Shown here piece after piece: positions 26,609 to 34,284 of a stretch of DNA of 64,000 nucleotides (its first letter is position 1; every line of letters begins with the position of its first letter). Under the pieces are notes generated by a model that did not search any database, was not told where the DNA came from, and saw nothing but the letters and a program-made list of their open reading frames with translations. Location of the stretch: assembly GCA_030681795.1 (NCBI GenBank), contig JAUXRG010000031.1, positions 1 to 64,000 of the forward strand, given 5' to 3'. This DNA comes from Rubrivivax sp. (GTDB lineage: Bacteria > Pseudomonadota > Gammaproteobacteria > Burkholderiales > Burkholderiaceae_C). The position numbers and the translations under genes are program-made.

Positions 26609-28345
26609 ATGAAGCCAAATCAATTGAAGCTGGCCGTGCTGTCAGCCGTCATTTCTGGAATATTCCTGCCCATCAGCGCGATCGCCTCCGAAGCCGATAT
26701 TCTGCGCCGGGTGGAAGAACTGACCAAGGAGCTCGAGCAGCTCAAGGCCCAGGTCAAGGCCAACCAGGAAAATGCCAAAAAGGAAGTCGCCGCCCAGGTG
26801 ACTCAGCAGGTCAAGCGGGTCGGAGACAAATCACTCGGCCAGTGGCTGACCGTCGGCGGAGATTACCAATTCCGCGCGGACAGCCTGAAGGGCGAAACCA
26901 AACCGTTTACCGATGTCAGCGTGGTATTTGCAAACGCACAGGCGCAACTGCAGGCGGCATTCTTCGCCAACCCGACACCCGCCACGGGCGCAATGTTGAA
27001 CGGCTTGATCGATTTCGCTGGCGGCATGGCCGGCGTGCAGACATTTGACCAGGCCCAGGCTTTCCTCGGCGCCAATATGGCCATGCTGGGGGGCCTCCAA
27101 TCCTTTGCCGCCCCGGCATTCGTGGACGCCTACAAGCCAAAGAACAGTATTACTTATACAAATCGGTTCAATCTGGACCTGGGCATCAAGGCGGCGCAGG
27201 ACGTGTCGGTCACCGCCCGCCTCGGGATGTACAAGACTTTCGGTTCGCAGGACGAGTCCTCGGTCGTGAATGGCGGCAGCGCGCCATTTTTTGCTGACCG
27301 TGTCGGCGTCTTCGACGGCACGCTGGGCCATGTGCCATCGAACAGCTACCTGAACGTCGACCGCGCTTATGCCACCTGGAGCAACATCGGCGACCGGGAC
27401 ATGTGGTTCTCCGTCGGGCGCCGCCCGGCCACGGATGGCGGGCCGACCAACTTCAAGAACAACACGCCGCGCCCGGGCAACGGCGGCACGCCGGCCCTGT
27501 TGGTCAACTATGCCTTCGACGGCGTGGTTCTGGGCTACGCGCCGGAGATTGAAAGCCTGCCCGGCGCCTACGGCAAGCTCTGCTACGGCCGCGGCTTCGA
27601 GAGCGGCTTCAGCACCGCGCGCGGCAATTCGATCCAGGACACCGACATGCTGGGCATCTCGCTCGTGCCGCTGGATACCGACGATCTTCGCGTCTGGGTG
27701 CAGTGGAACCGCGGCATGAATATTTTCGACGCGCCCAAGATGAGCAATACCTACTTCGGCAGCACCGCGCCGAAAGCCAATCTGGGTGACATCGACTGGT
27801 ACGGCGTCGGTGTGATGGGCACGCTCAAGCTGGGCGGTGGCGACCTGAATTATTTTGCCGATGTCGGCTGGAGCGTGACCCACCCGAACAACAACGTATC
27901 GGCGCAATTCGGTTTCCAGGGCCTGATGACGGGCGGATTCTTCAACCCTGAAGCCCCGACCAGCAAGACCGGCGGCGCCGTTCTCCTGGGTGTGCGCTAC
28001 GACTTGCCGTCGAGAACCAAGATCGGGTTTGAATATAACTACGGCAGCAAGAACTGGATCACCTTTGCGCCGGCGGCCAGCGATATGTGGACGTCCAAGG
28101 TCGGCACGCGCGGCCATGTCTACGACGCCTATCTGATTCACGAGTTCGACGCCAAGCCCATTTCTTCCCGGTTGAGCAAGACCTTCTTCCGCCTCGGCGT
28201 CCAGTACTACGACTTCAAGTACACGGGCAGCAACAACTGGGTCGGCGCACCGGTCAAGCTCTCCGACGTGAATGGCCAGATGATGGCCACCACGCCTCTG
28301 TCCAAGGCCTATGACATCTACGGCACGATCGAGGTCAAGTTCTAA
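26609..28345 (+). CDS. Outer-membrane porin-like beta-barrel (DUF3373-like)
   Basis: The protein has 578 residues: a signal peptide (about 1-26, ending IASE), a periplasmic coiled coil (about 30-70, ILRRVEELTKELEQLKAQVK) and a long beta-barrel rich in Gly/Asn/Tyr with alternating hydrophobics. It ends in the aromatic outer-membrane signature YDIYGTIEVKF (terminal Phe). WFSVGRRPATDGGPTNFKNN resembles a motif I associate with DUF3373 porins; the family number is from memory. ATG 26609 follows AAGGT and opens the signal peptide. Base composition is clearly less G+C-rich than the neighbours, hinting at transfer. A small secreted protein follows after 87 bp. Confidence 0.75.
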   Translation: MKPNQLKLAVLSAVISGIFLPISAIASEADILRRVEELTKELEQLKAQVKANQENAKKEVAAQVTQQVKRVGDKSLGQWLTVGGDYQFRADSLKGETKPFTDVSVVFANAQAQLQAAFFANPTPATGAMLNGLIDFAGGMAGVQTFDQAQAFLGANMAMLGGLQSFAAPAFVDAYKPKNSITYTNRFNLDLGIKAAQDVSVTARLGMYKTFGSQDESSVVNGGSAPFFADRVGVFDGTLGHVPSNSYLNVDRAYATWSNIGDRDMWFSVGRRPATDGGPTNFKNNTPRPGNGGTPALLVNYAFDGVVLGYAPEIESLPGAYGKLCYGRGFESGFSTARGNSIQDTDMLGISLVPLDTDDLRVWVQWNRGMNIFDAPKMSNTYFGSTAPKANLGDIDWYGVGVMGTLKLGGGDLNYFADVGWSVTHPNNNVSAQFGFQGLMTGGFFNPEAPTSKTGGAVLLGVRYDLPSRTKIGFEYNYGSKNWITFAPAASDMWTSKVGTRGHVYDAYLIHEFDAKPISSRLSKTFFRLGVQYYDFKYTGSNNWVGAPVKLSDVNGQMMATTPLSKAYDIYGTIEVKF

Positions 28346-28432
28346 TTCGCGCGTTTGCCCTGGCCCCCGTCAACCCATCACTCGCTGCGCGCGTTATCAA
28401 AAGCGCAGCATTCATTCACGAAGGATTTATTC

Positions 28433-28753
28433 ATGCGTACCCTGAGCAAACTCACCGCCTCGGCAGCCGTCGCGCTGTCCGTTCTGGCTTTTTCGTCGGT
28501 GGCTTTGGCCGCTGACGTCAAGATGGTCGGCGAAGTCGCCTCCATCAAGCCGGCCGCCGACGGCAAATCGGCCGCGGTGACCCTGACCAACACCAAGGGC
28601 GGCGGCGAGGTCACCGTGAACGTGACCGACAAGGCGACGCTCGACAAATTCGCCGACAAGCGCATCGGCACCGGCGACGAGATCCGCCTGACCTACGACA
28701 ACGCCGGCGGCAAGAACCTGAGCAAGTCGTTCAAGAAGGCGGCGGGCTGCTGA
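28433..28753 (+). CDS. Small secreted protein, 106 aa
   Basis: Signal peptide (MRTLSKLTASAAVALSVLAFSS...ALA, about 1-27) followed by a beta-rich domain of about 80 residues: VKMVGEVASIKPAADG, AAVTLTNTKGGGEVTVNVTD and GDEIRLTYDNAGGKNLSKSF, ending GC. The pattern resembles a small OB-like periplasmic domain, but I do not recognise a family. The longer upstream frame is rejected because ATG 28433 opens the signal peptide and AAGGA precedes it. It lies 87 bp after the porin and directly before an intrinsic terminator, so it is probably the second gene of a porin operon. Confidence 0.75.
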   Translation: MRTLSKLTASAAVALSVLAFSSVALAADVKMVGEVASIKPAADGKSAAVTLTNTKGGGEVTVNVTDKATLDKFADKRIGTGDEIRLTYDNAGGKNLSKSFKKAAGC

Positions 28754-28778
28754 TCGACCGCTTTTAGCTCCCCCACCG

Positions 28779-28812
28779 ACGGCGGCTCCGCAAGGGCCGC
28801 CGTTGTTTTTTT
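28779..28812 (+). terminator. Rho-independent terminator of the porin operon
   Basis: ACGGCGGC / GCCGCCGT 8-bp stem with a 9-nt loop, followed by TTGTTTTTTT (28803-28812). It stands 25 bp after the small secreted protein's stop and before the convergent nitroreductase gene. Confidence 0.85.
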
Positions 28813-28828
28813 CCGCGGCCCGGGGCGT

Positions 28829-29422
28829 TCAAAGCGTCGACGTGAAGTCGCCCGGCTCGGGCCGCGTCGTCGACGAGGCCTTGTGCTTGCTGACCGTGCC
28901 GATATTGACGCAGCACACGGCAGCTTCGCCCTCGCCGAGCCGGAGCAGCTCGCGCAAGCGGGGTGACGACAGCGCTTGCCCGCTCGTCAGGCCGCAACCG
29001 TAGCCCAGCGCATGGGCGCCCAGGGCGATATTCTGGATCGCCGCCCCGAGCGACACCATGCGCTCCAGCGCCGGGACATCGGGGTCGCGCGGCCCCAGGC
29101 GCGCCACGGCCACCATCAGCAGCGGGGCACGCAGCGCCTTCTCGCGCGCCTGCTCGAGTTGCTGGGCCGTCGCGCTGGCGTCGCGGTCGGCCAGCGCCAG
29201 CGCGAACACCTCGCCCAGCCGGGGGCGCCGGGCGGGCGGCACGATGACGAAACGCCAGGGCGTGAGCTGCTGGTGGTCGGGCGCGGCCGCGGCCAGGCCC
29301 AGCAGTGCCTGCAGTTGCACCTCATCCGGGCCGGGCTCGACCAGGCGCTTGGGCGACACGTTGTGCCTCGAGGCGATCAACAGCTGGGCGTTGTCCCAGG
29401 CCGAGGGCCAGGGCTCGGTCAT
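28829..29422 (-). CDS. Nitroreductase family protein (YdjA-like)
   Basis: FMN-dependent NAD(P)H oxidoreductase of 197 residues. The FMN site is seen in IASRHNVSPKRL; the stretch AAAAPDHQQLTPWRFVIV is typical of the YdjA subgroup; and SLGAAIQNIALGAHALGYGCG carries the helix that packs on the flavin. Natural substrate unknown. The frame opens at 29470, but ATG 29422 (MTEPWPSAW) is chosen because the upstream part overlaps the ppk2 3' end; it then starts 10 bp after the ppk2 stop, suggesting co-transcription. Confidence 0.87.
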   Translation of the reverse strand: MTEPWPSAWDNAQLLIASRHNVSPKRLVEPGPDEVQLQALLGLAAAAPDHQQLTPWRFVIVPPARRPRLGEVFALALADRDASATAQQLEQAREKALRAPLLMVAVARLGPRDPDVPALERMVSLGAAIQNIALGAHALGYGCGLTSGQALSSPRLRELLRLGEGEAAVCCVNIGTVSKHKASSTTRPEPGDFTSTL

Positions 29423-29432
29423 CGGGCCCTCT

Positions 29433-30626
29433 TCAGCCTGCACTGCCGGCAAGCTGGTCGTCGCCGACACTGGGCACCAAAGAGGGCCGGCCGACGATCA
29501 GCGGGTCCACCGCACCGACGACGGCCAAGTCGCGCTGCGTGTAGGGCAGGCGGTGCAGCAGGTAGCGCATGGCATTCAGCCGCGCGCGCTTCTTGCAGTC
29601 CGACTTGATGACCGTCCAAGGCGCGTCGGAGGTGTCACAGTGCATGAACATGGCTTCCTTGGCGCGCGTGTACTCGTCCCACTTGTCGAGCGAGGCCACG
29701 TCGATGGGGCTGAGCTTCCACTGCTTGAGCGGGTGGCCCTTGCGCTCCTTGAAGCGCCGGCGCTGCTCTTCCTGGCTGACCGAGAACCAGAACTTGAACA
29801 GGTGCACCCCCGAGCGCACGAGCTGGCGCTCGAATTCGGGCGACTGGCGCAGGTACTCGTCGTACTCGGCCTGGCTGCAAAACCCCATCACGCGCTCCAC
29901 ACCCGAGCGGTTGTACCAGCTGCGGTCGAAGAGCACGATCTCGCCGCGCGTGGGCAGGTGCTCGATATAGCGCTGGAAGTACCACTGCCCGCTCTCGACC
30001 TCGCTGGGCTTTTCCAGCGCCACCACCCGCGCGCCGCGCGGGTTCAGGTGCTCGGTGAAACGCTTGATCGCCCCGCCCTTGCCCGCCGCGTCGCGGCCCT
30101 CGAAGAGGATGACCACGCGCTGGCCGGTTTCCTTGACCCAGGCCTGCAGCTTGAGGAGCTCCACCTGCAGCCGGTATTTCTGCCTTTCGTAGTTCTTGCG
30201 CGAGAGCAGGTTCTTGTAGGGGTAGGCCCCTTCGCGCCACTTGGCGCTGAGTTCGCTGTCGGCGTGGACCAGCGAGCCGGGCTCGTCGCGCTTGAACAGG
30301 CTGCGGCGCAAGGCCTTGGCCTCGTCGGGTGAGGCGCCGGCGATCAGCGCCTGCAGCTGGCGCACGGTTTCGTTGACCGGCGCGCCCGCTTCGGACTGCG
30401 CCAGCAGGTCCGAGGTCACCAGTTGCCGCACCGTCTGTGCGGTGCTCGAGCGACGGGCCACCCGGTCGGCCTCGGCCGCCCGCGCGCCGGCCCGGGGCAC
30501 GATGTCGCCTGCGGCCACGGGTCGAACCGGGCTCTTCGGGCGGCGGGGAGCGGCGGCGCGCGCACGCGCTGCCGTCTTGGCCGCGGGGCCGGGCGGTGCC
30601 TTGGGGGCGGCCGGAGATTTCGTCAT
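29433..30626 (-). CDS. ppk2: Polyphosphate kinase 2
   Basis: PPK2-family kinase that transfers phosphate between polyphosphate and nucleotides, 397 residues. A Pro/Ala/Arg-rich, probably disordered N terminus (about 1-60) and a helical segment precede the kinase core: Walker A FEGRDAAGKGGAIKRF, the Walker B/lid region VLFDRSWYNRSGVERVMGF, and RRFKERKGHPLKQWKLSPID. Only one kinase domain is present. ATG 30626 follows GAGGA; the 1051-codon frame that contains the gene extends far into antisense of neighbouring genes. It is divergent from phaM across 156 bp, linking polyphosphate and PHB storage. Confidence 0.92.
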   Translation of the reverse strand: MTKSPAAPKAPPGPAAKTAARARAAAPRRPKSPVRPVAAGDIVPRAGARAAEADRVARRSSTAQTVRQLVTSDLLAQSEAGAPVNETVRQLQALIAGASPDEAKALRRSLFKRDEPGSLVHADSELSAKWREGAYPYKNLLSRKNYERQKYRLQVELLKLQAWVKETGQRVVILFEGRDAAGKGGAIKRFTEHLNPRGARVVALEKPSEVESGQWYFQRYIEHLPTRGEIVLFDRSWYNRSGVERVMGFCSQAEYDEYLRQSPEFERQLVRSGVHLFKFWFSVSQEEQRRRFKERKGHPLKQWKLSPIDVASLDKWDEYTRAKEAMFMHCDTSDAPWTVIKSDCKKRARLNAMRYLLHRLPYTQRDLAVVGAVDPLIVGRPSLVPSVGDDQLAGSAG

Positions 30627-30782
30627 GGGAATCCTCATCAAGAGCGCAACGCTGGCAAGCGTAGCCCAGGATCCCGCCTGGCGCCGCGTGCCCCGCGAGA
30701 TCCCTGTGGCCCCGCTTGGTGCGCGCCGAACCGCGGGGCGCGGCGCACAATCGTCGCCGGGTCTATCCACAGGAGACGGGCG

Positions 30783-31343
30783 ATGGCGAGTGCGGGCGAT
30801 CTGGCCAGGATGGTGCCGGGGTTCGAGTTCCTTCAAGGGCTGATGAAGAATGCCGGAGGCGCGTTGCCCGGCATCAACCAGTGGGTCGCTCCCACCCTCG
30901 ACCCCGAGGAGCTGGACAAGCGCATCCAGGAGTTGCGCACGGTGCAGTTCTGGCTGGAGAACAACGCCAAGCTGCTGGGCACGACGATCCAGGCGCTGGA
31001 AGTGCAGCGCATGACGCTGGCCACGCTGAAGACCATGAATCTGCCCCTGTCCGACCTGCGCGAAGCGCTCACCATCAAGGCCGCGCCGCCGGCCCGGCCA
31101 GAGCCCGCGACGGGTGGCGCGCCCGGCCCTGTCGACCCCATGCAGTGGTGGGGCGCGCTGACGCAGCAGTTCACCGAGCTCGCGACCAAGGCCGCCAAGG
31201 ACAGTGCCGCCGACACGGCCAAAAACCTGGCCGGCGCGGTGGTCAAGCAGTCCATGGCCGTGGCCGGCAGCACGCTGAAGAAGGCGGCCGCGCTGCCGGC
31301 GAAGGCGGCGCGCGCCGCGGCGCCGCGCAAGCGGGCGCGCTGA
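30783..31343 (+). CDS. phaM: PhaM-type PHB granule regulatory protein
   Basis: Granule-associated protein of 186 residues. The conserved N-terminal part is PGFEFLQGLMKNAG...LPGINQWVAPTLDPEELDKRIQELRTVQFWLENN (residues about 10-70); a Pro-rich linker and a Lys/Ala-rich, histone-like C terminus (about 140-186, ending KAARAAAPRKRAR) follow. In Ralstonia eutropha PhaM binds PHB synthase and DNA and distributes granules to daughter cells. ATG 30783 is preceded by AGGAGA. It faces away from ppk2. Identification rests on the N-terminal pattern and the basic tail. Confidence 0.85.
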   Translation: MASAGDLARMVPGFEFLQGLMKNAGGALPGINQWVAPTLDPEELDKRIQELRTVQFWLENNAKLLGTTIQALEVQRMTLATLKTMNLPLSDLREALTIKAAPPARPEPATGGAPGPVDPMQWWGALTQQFTELATKAAKDSAADTAKNLAGAVVKQSMAVAGSTLKKAAALPAKAARAAAPRKRAR

Positions 31344-31373
31344 CCGGCCCTGCGGCGGCGCAGCGCTGAGGCC

Positions 31374-32552
31374 ATGTCGGACTTCCTGGTCGGCCACGCC
31401 ACGCACCCGGACTGGCGCGGCGCGCTGGCGCTGGCCGCGGCGCAGATCGACGCCCGCCGCGCCGAACAGGACATGGCCGCCGCCGGGCCGCCGACGCTGG
31501 GCTTCGTCTACTTCACCGATCATTTCGTGGCCCACGCACAGGCGCTCCATGCCGAGCTCGGCGCGCGCTGGCCCGGCGTGGCCTGGGTCGGCTGCGTGGG
31601 TGTGGGCGTGTGCGCCGGGGGCGTCGAGTACTTCGACGAGCCGGCGTTGGTGTTGATGCTCGCGGCGCTGCCGGCCGGCAGCTTCCAGGTCTTTTCCGGC
31701 GCCCACAAGCTGCAGGGCCACGAACCCTTCAGCGCGCTGGTGCATGCCGACGCGACGACGCCCGATCTGGCGGACCTCATCACCGAGATGGCCGAGCGCA
31801 CCACCTCGGGTTACCTCTTCGGCGGGCTGGCCTCCTCGCGCGGCGCCAGCGTGCACATCGCGGGCGGCGTGTGGCAGGGCGGCCTGTCCGGCGTGGCCTT
31901 CTCGCGCGAGCTGGCGCTGATTTCGCGCGTAACCCAGGGCTGCCAACCCGTGGGGCCGACGCGCGAGGTGACGGCCTGCGAGCGCCACATCGTCACCCGG
32001 CTCGACGGCGAGCCCGCGCTGCCCTGTTTGCTGCGTGACCTGGGCCTGCCGCACCTGCAGGACCCGCGCGCGGCGCTGCCGCGATTGCGTGCCACCTTCG
32101 CGGGCCTCACCGACGCCAACGCCAGCGCACTCGTGCGCGGGGGCCAGTTCGGCGCCGACACGCGGGTGCGCCACCTGCTGGGGCTGGACCCGGCGCGCCA
32201 GGCGGTGGCGGTGGCCGAGGTGCTGCAGCTCGGCATGCGGCTGGCCTTCTGCCAGCGCGACGTGCAGGCCGCCCGGCGCGACCTGGTGCGCATCTGCAGC
32301 GAGATCCGCGAGGAGCTGGAAACGCAGGCCGGGCCGGCGTGGCGCGCGCGGGGTGCCGTGTACATCAGCTGCGCCGGCCGGGGCGGGCCGTACTTCGGCG
32401 GCCCCTCGGCCGAGCTCAAGATCGTGCAGCACGCGCTGGGCGCCGACGGCAAAGAAGTGCCGCTGGTGGGCTTCTTCGCCGGGGGCGAGATCGCGCGCCA
32501 CCACCTCTACGGCTACACCGGCGTGCTCACGGTCTTCACTGGCCCGCGCTGA
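31374..32552 (+). CDS. FIST domain sensor protein
   Basis: The protein has 392 residues with FIST-N (about 20-210) and FIST-C (about 220-370) domains, a ligand-binding module proposed to sense small molecules such as amino acids. Seen are GFVYFTDHF, WPGVAWVGCVGVGVCAGG, GYLFGGLASSRG and, in the C domain, AVYISCAGRGGPYFG and VPLVGFFAGGEI. No output domain is fused, so it would act through partners. It starts 30 bp after phaM. Start ATG 31374. Confidence 0.88.
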   Translation: MSDFLVGHATHPDWRGALALAAAQIDARRAEQDMAAAGPPTLGFVYFTDHFVAHAQALHAELGARWPGVAWVGCVGVGVCAGGVEYFDEPALVLMLAALPAGSFQVFSGAHKLQGHEPFSALVHADATTPDLADLITEMAERTTSGYLFGGLASSRGASVHIAGGVWQGGLSGVAFSRELALISRVTQGCQPVGPTREVTACERHIVTRLDGEPALPCLLRDLGLPHLQDPRAALPRLRATFAGLTDANASALVRGGQFGADTRVRHLLGLDPARQAVAVAEVLQLGMRLAFCQRDVQAARRDLVRICSEIREELETQAGPAWRARGAVYISCAGRGGPYFGGPSAELKIVQHALGADGKEVPLVGFFAGGEIARHHLYGYTGVLTVFTGPR

Positions 32553-32581
32553 GGGCGCCGCCTGCGCGATTGCCTTCAGCG

Positions 32582-32602
32582 GGGTCAAAGACGCTTTGAC
32601 CC
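32582..32602. repeat. Perfect 9-bp palindrome before glcD
   Basis: GGGTCAAAG-ACG-CTTTGACCC lies 29 bp after the FIST gene and 97 bp before glcD. No U-run follows, so it is either an operator or a 3'-end stem. The sequence is distinct from the hairpin family elsewhere in the window. Confidence 0.45.
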
Positions 32603-32698
32603 GCCCGGGCCTGGCGGCGGCCGCCGCGGCGGCGCCGGGAGGGCTACAGTCACTCTGGTTCGGGCACCGGCCCGTCGAACCCCGCCCGGAGACCGCAG

Positions 32699-34204
32699 AT
32701 GAACGCTCCTTTGCCGACGCAGCCCGCAGGGGCTGCCAGCCAGCGCGCCACCCGCCAGGCCGAGGTGGTGGCGGCGTTGTCGGCGCTGCTGCCGGCGCAC
32801 GCCCTGCTGTGGCATACCGAAGACACCGTGCCCTACGAGTGCGATGGTTTCCCCGCCTACCGCCAGGTGCCGCTGGTGGTGGCGCTGCCCGAGACCGAAG
32901 CCCAGGTCGCGGCGCTGCTCAAGGCCTGCCATGCGCTGGGCGTGCCGGTGGTGCCGCGCGGCGCCGCCACGGGGCTGAGCGGCGGCTCGCTGCCGCACCC
33001 GATGGGGGTGTCGCTGTCGCTGACCAAATTCAACAAGATCGTCATGGTCGACCCCGCGGCGCGCACCGCCACCGTGCAGTGCGGCGTGCGCAACCTGGCC
33101 ATCACCGAAGCGGCCGCGCCCTTCGGGTTGTACTTCGCGCCCGATCCGTCCAGCCAGATCGCCTGCACCATCGGCGGCAACGTGGCCGAAAACGCCGGCG
33201 GCGTGCACTGCCTCAAGTACGGGCTGACGATGCAGAACGTGCAGCACGTTCGCGGCTATACGGTGCAGGGTGAAGCCGTGGAGTTCGGCACCGCGGCGCT
33301 GGACGCGCCGGGGCTGGACCTGCTGCCGCTGGTCGTGGGCAGCGAAGGCATGCTCGCCGTGATCACCGAAGTCACCGTCAAGCTCGTGCCCAAGCCGCAG
33401 CTGGCGCGCTGCATCCTGGCCAGCTTCGACGACATCCGCAAGGCCGGCGACACGGTGGCCCGGATCATCGCCTCGGGCATCACCCCGGCCGGGCTGGAGA
33501 TGATGGACAAGCTCATGATCTCCGCCGCGGACGCCCATGTGCATGCGGGCTACGACCTCGACGCCGAGGCCCTGCTGCTGTGCGAGAGCGACGGCACGCC
33601 CGAGGAGGTGGCCGAGGAGATCGACCGCATGCTGGACGTGCTCTCCGGGGGCGGCGCCACGCGGCTGGAAGTGAGCAAGGACGAGGCGCAGCGGCTGAAG
33701 TTCTGGAGCGGGCGCAAGAACGCCTTCCCCGCCACGGGCCGCCTGAGCCCGGACTACATGTGCATGGACGGCACCATCCCGCGCAAGCGGCTGGCCGACC
33801 TGCTGCTGCTCATCAAGGAGATGCAGGATAAATACCAGCTGCGCTGCTGCAACGTCTTCCATGCCGGCGACGGCAACATGCACCCGCTGATCCTGTTCGA
33901 TTCAAACGTTCCCGACGAGCTGCGCCGCGCCGAGCTCTTCGGCGCCGAGATCCTGGAAACCAGCCTGGCCATGGGCGGCACCATCACCGGCGAGCACGGC
34001 GTGGGCGTGGAAAAGCTCAACAGCATGTGCGTGCAGTTCAGCCCCGCCGAGCGCGCGCAGATGATGGCCATCAAGCATGCCTTCGATCCACACGAAACGC
34101 TCAACCCCGGCAAGGTGATCCCCACGCCGCTGCGCTGCGGCGAGTATGGAAAGAAGACCGTCCAGCGCGGACTGTTGCCGTCCGCGTTGCTGGAGGGTCG
34201 ATGA
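32699..34204 (+). CDS. glcD: Glycolate oxidase FAD-binding subunit GlcD
   Basis: Flavoprotein subunit that oxidises glycolate (or D-lactate) to the 2-oxoacid, 501 residues. The PCMH-type FAD domain (about 55-235) has VVPRGAATGLSGGS and the phosphate loop CTIGGNVAENAGGVHCLKYG; the FAD-oxidase C domain carries NVFHAGDGNMHPLILFD and GTITGEHGVGVEK. It is the first gene of glcDEF. Its stop TGA overlaps the ATG of a 27-codon reading frame that in turn overlaps glcE. Start ATG 32699. Confidence 0.94.
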   Translation: MNAPLPTQPAGAASQRATRQAEVVAALSALLPAHALLWHTEDTVPYECDGFPAYRQVPLVVALPETEAQVAALLKACHALGVPVVPRGAATGLSGGSLPHPMGVSLSLTKFNKIVMVDPAARTATVQCGVRNLAITEAAAPFGLYFAPDPSSQIACTIGGNVAENAGGVHCLKYGLTMQNVQHVRGYTVQGEAVEFGTAALDAPGLDLLPLVVGSEGMLAVITEVTVKLVPKPQLARCILASFDDIRKAGDTVARIIASGITPAGLEMMDKLMISAADAHVHAGYDLDAEALLLCESDGTPEEVAEEIDRMLDVLSGGGATRLEVSKDEAQRLKFWSGRKNAFPATGRLSPDYMCMDGTIPRKRLADLLLLIKEMQDKYQLRCCNVFHAGDGNMHPLILFDSNVPDELRRAELFGAEILETSLAMGGTITGEHGVGVEKLNSMCVQFSPAERAQMMAIKHAFDPHETLNPGKVIPTPLRCGEYGKKTVQRGLLPSALLEGR

Positions 34205-34284
34205 GCGCCGTCCGCGGGCGGGCCCCCGGCCGCCCGCCATGCCACAGGCAGGCCGAACGTCTAGCCGAAGAACGAACACCATGA
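34201..34284 (+). CDS. Possible 27-codon coupling frame between glcD and glcE
   Basis: An ATG overlaps the glcD stop (ATGA, 34201-34204), and the frame ends in TGA that overlaps the glcE ATG (ATGA, 34281-34284). It encodes MSAVRGRAPGRPPCHRQAER and seven more residues, an Arg/Pro-rich peptide with no recognisable function. It could serve translational coupling between the two genes. It may equally be chance in G+C-rich DNA. Confidence 0.3.
   Translation: MSAVRGRAPGRPPCHRQAERLAEERTP

Noticed and set aside
26283..28812. Integrative element at tRNA-Arg
   Set aside because: No integrase gene and no duplicated tRNA 3' end were found downstream, so only a composition shift can be claimed.
29433..32588. 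1051-codon minus-strand open frame
   Set aside because: Only the part up to 30626 is ppk2. The rest is antisense to phaM and the FIST gene, with the low-complexity Gly/Arg/Ala composition of shadow frames in G+C-rich DNA.
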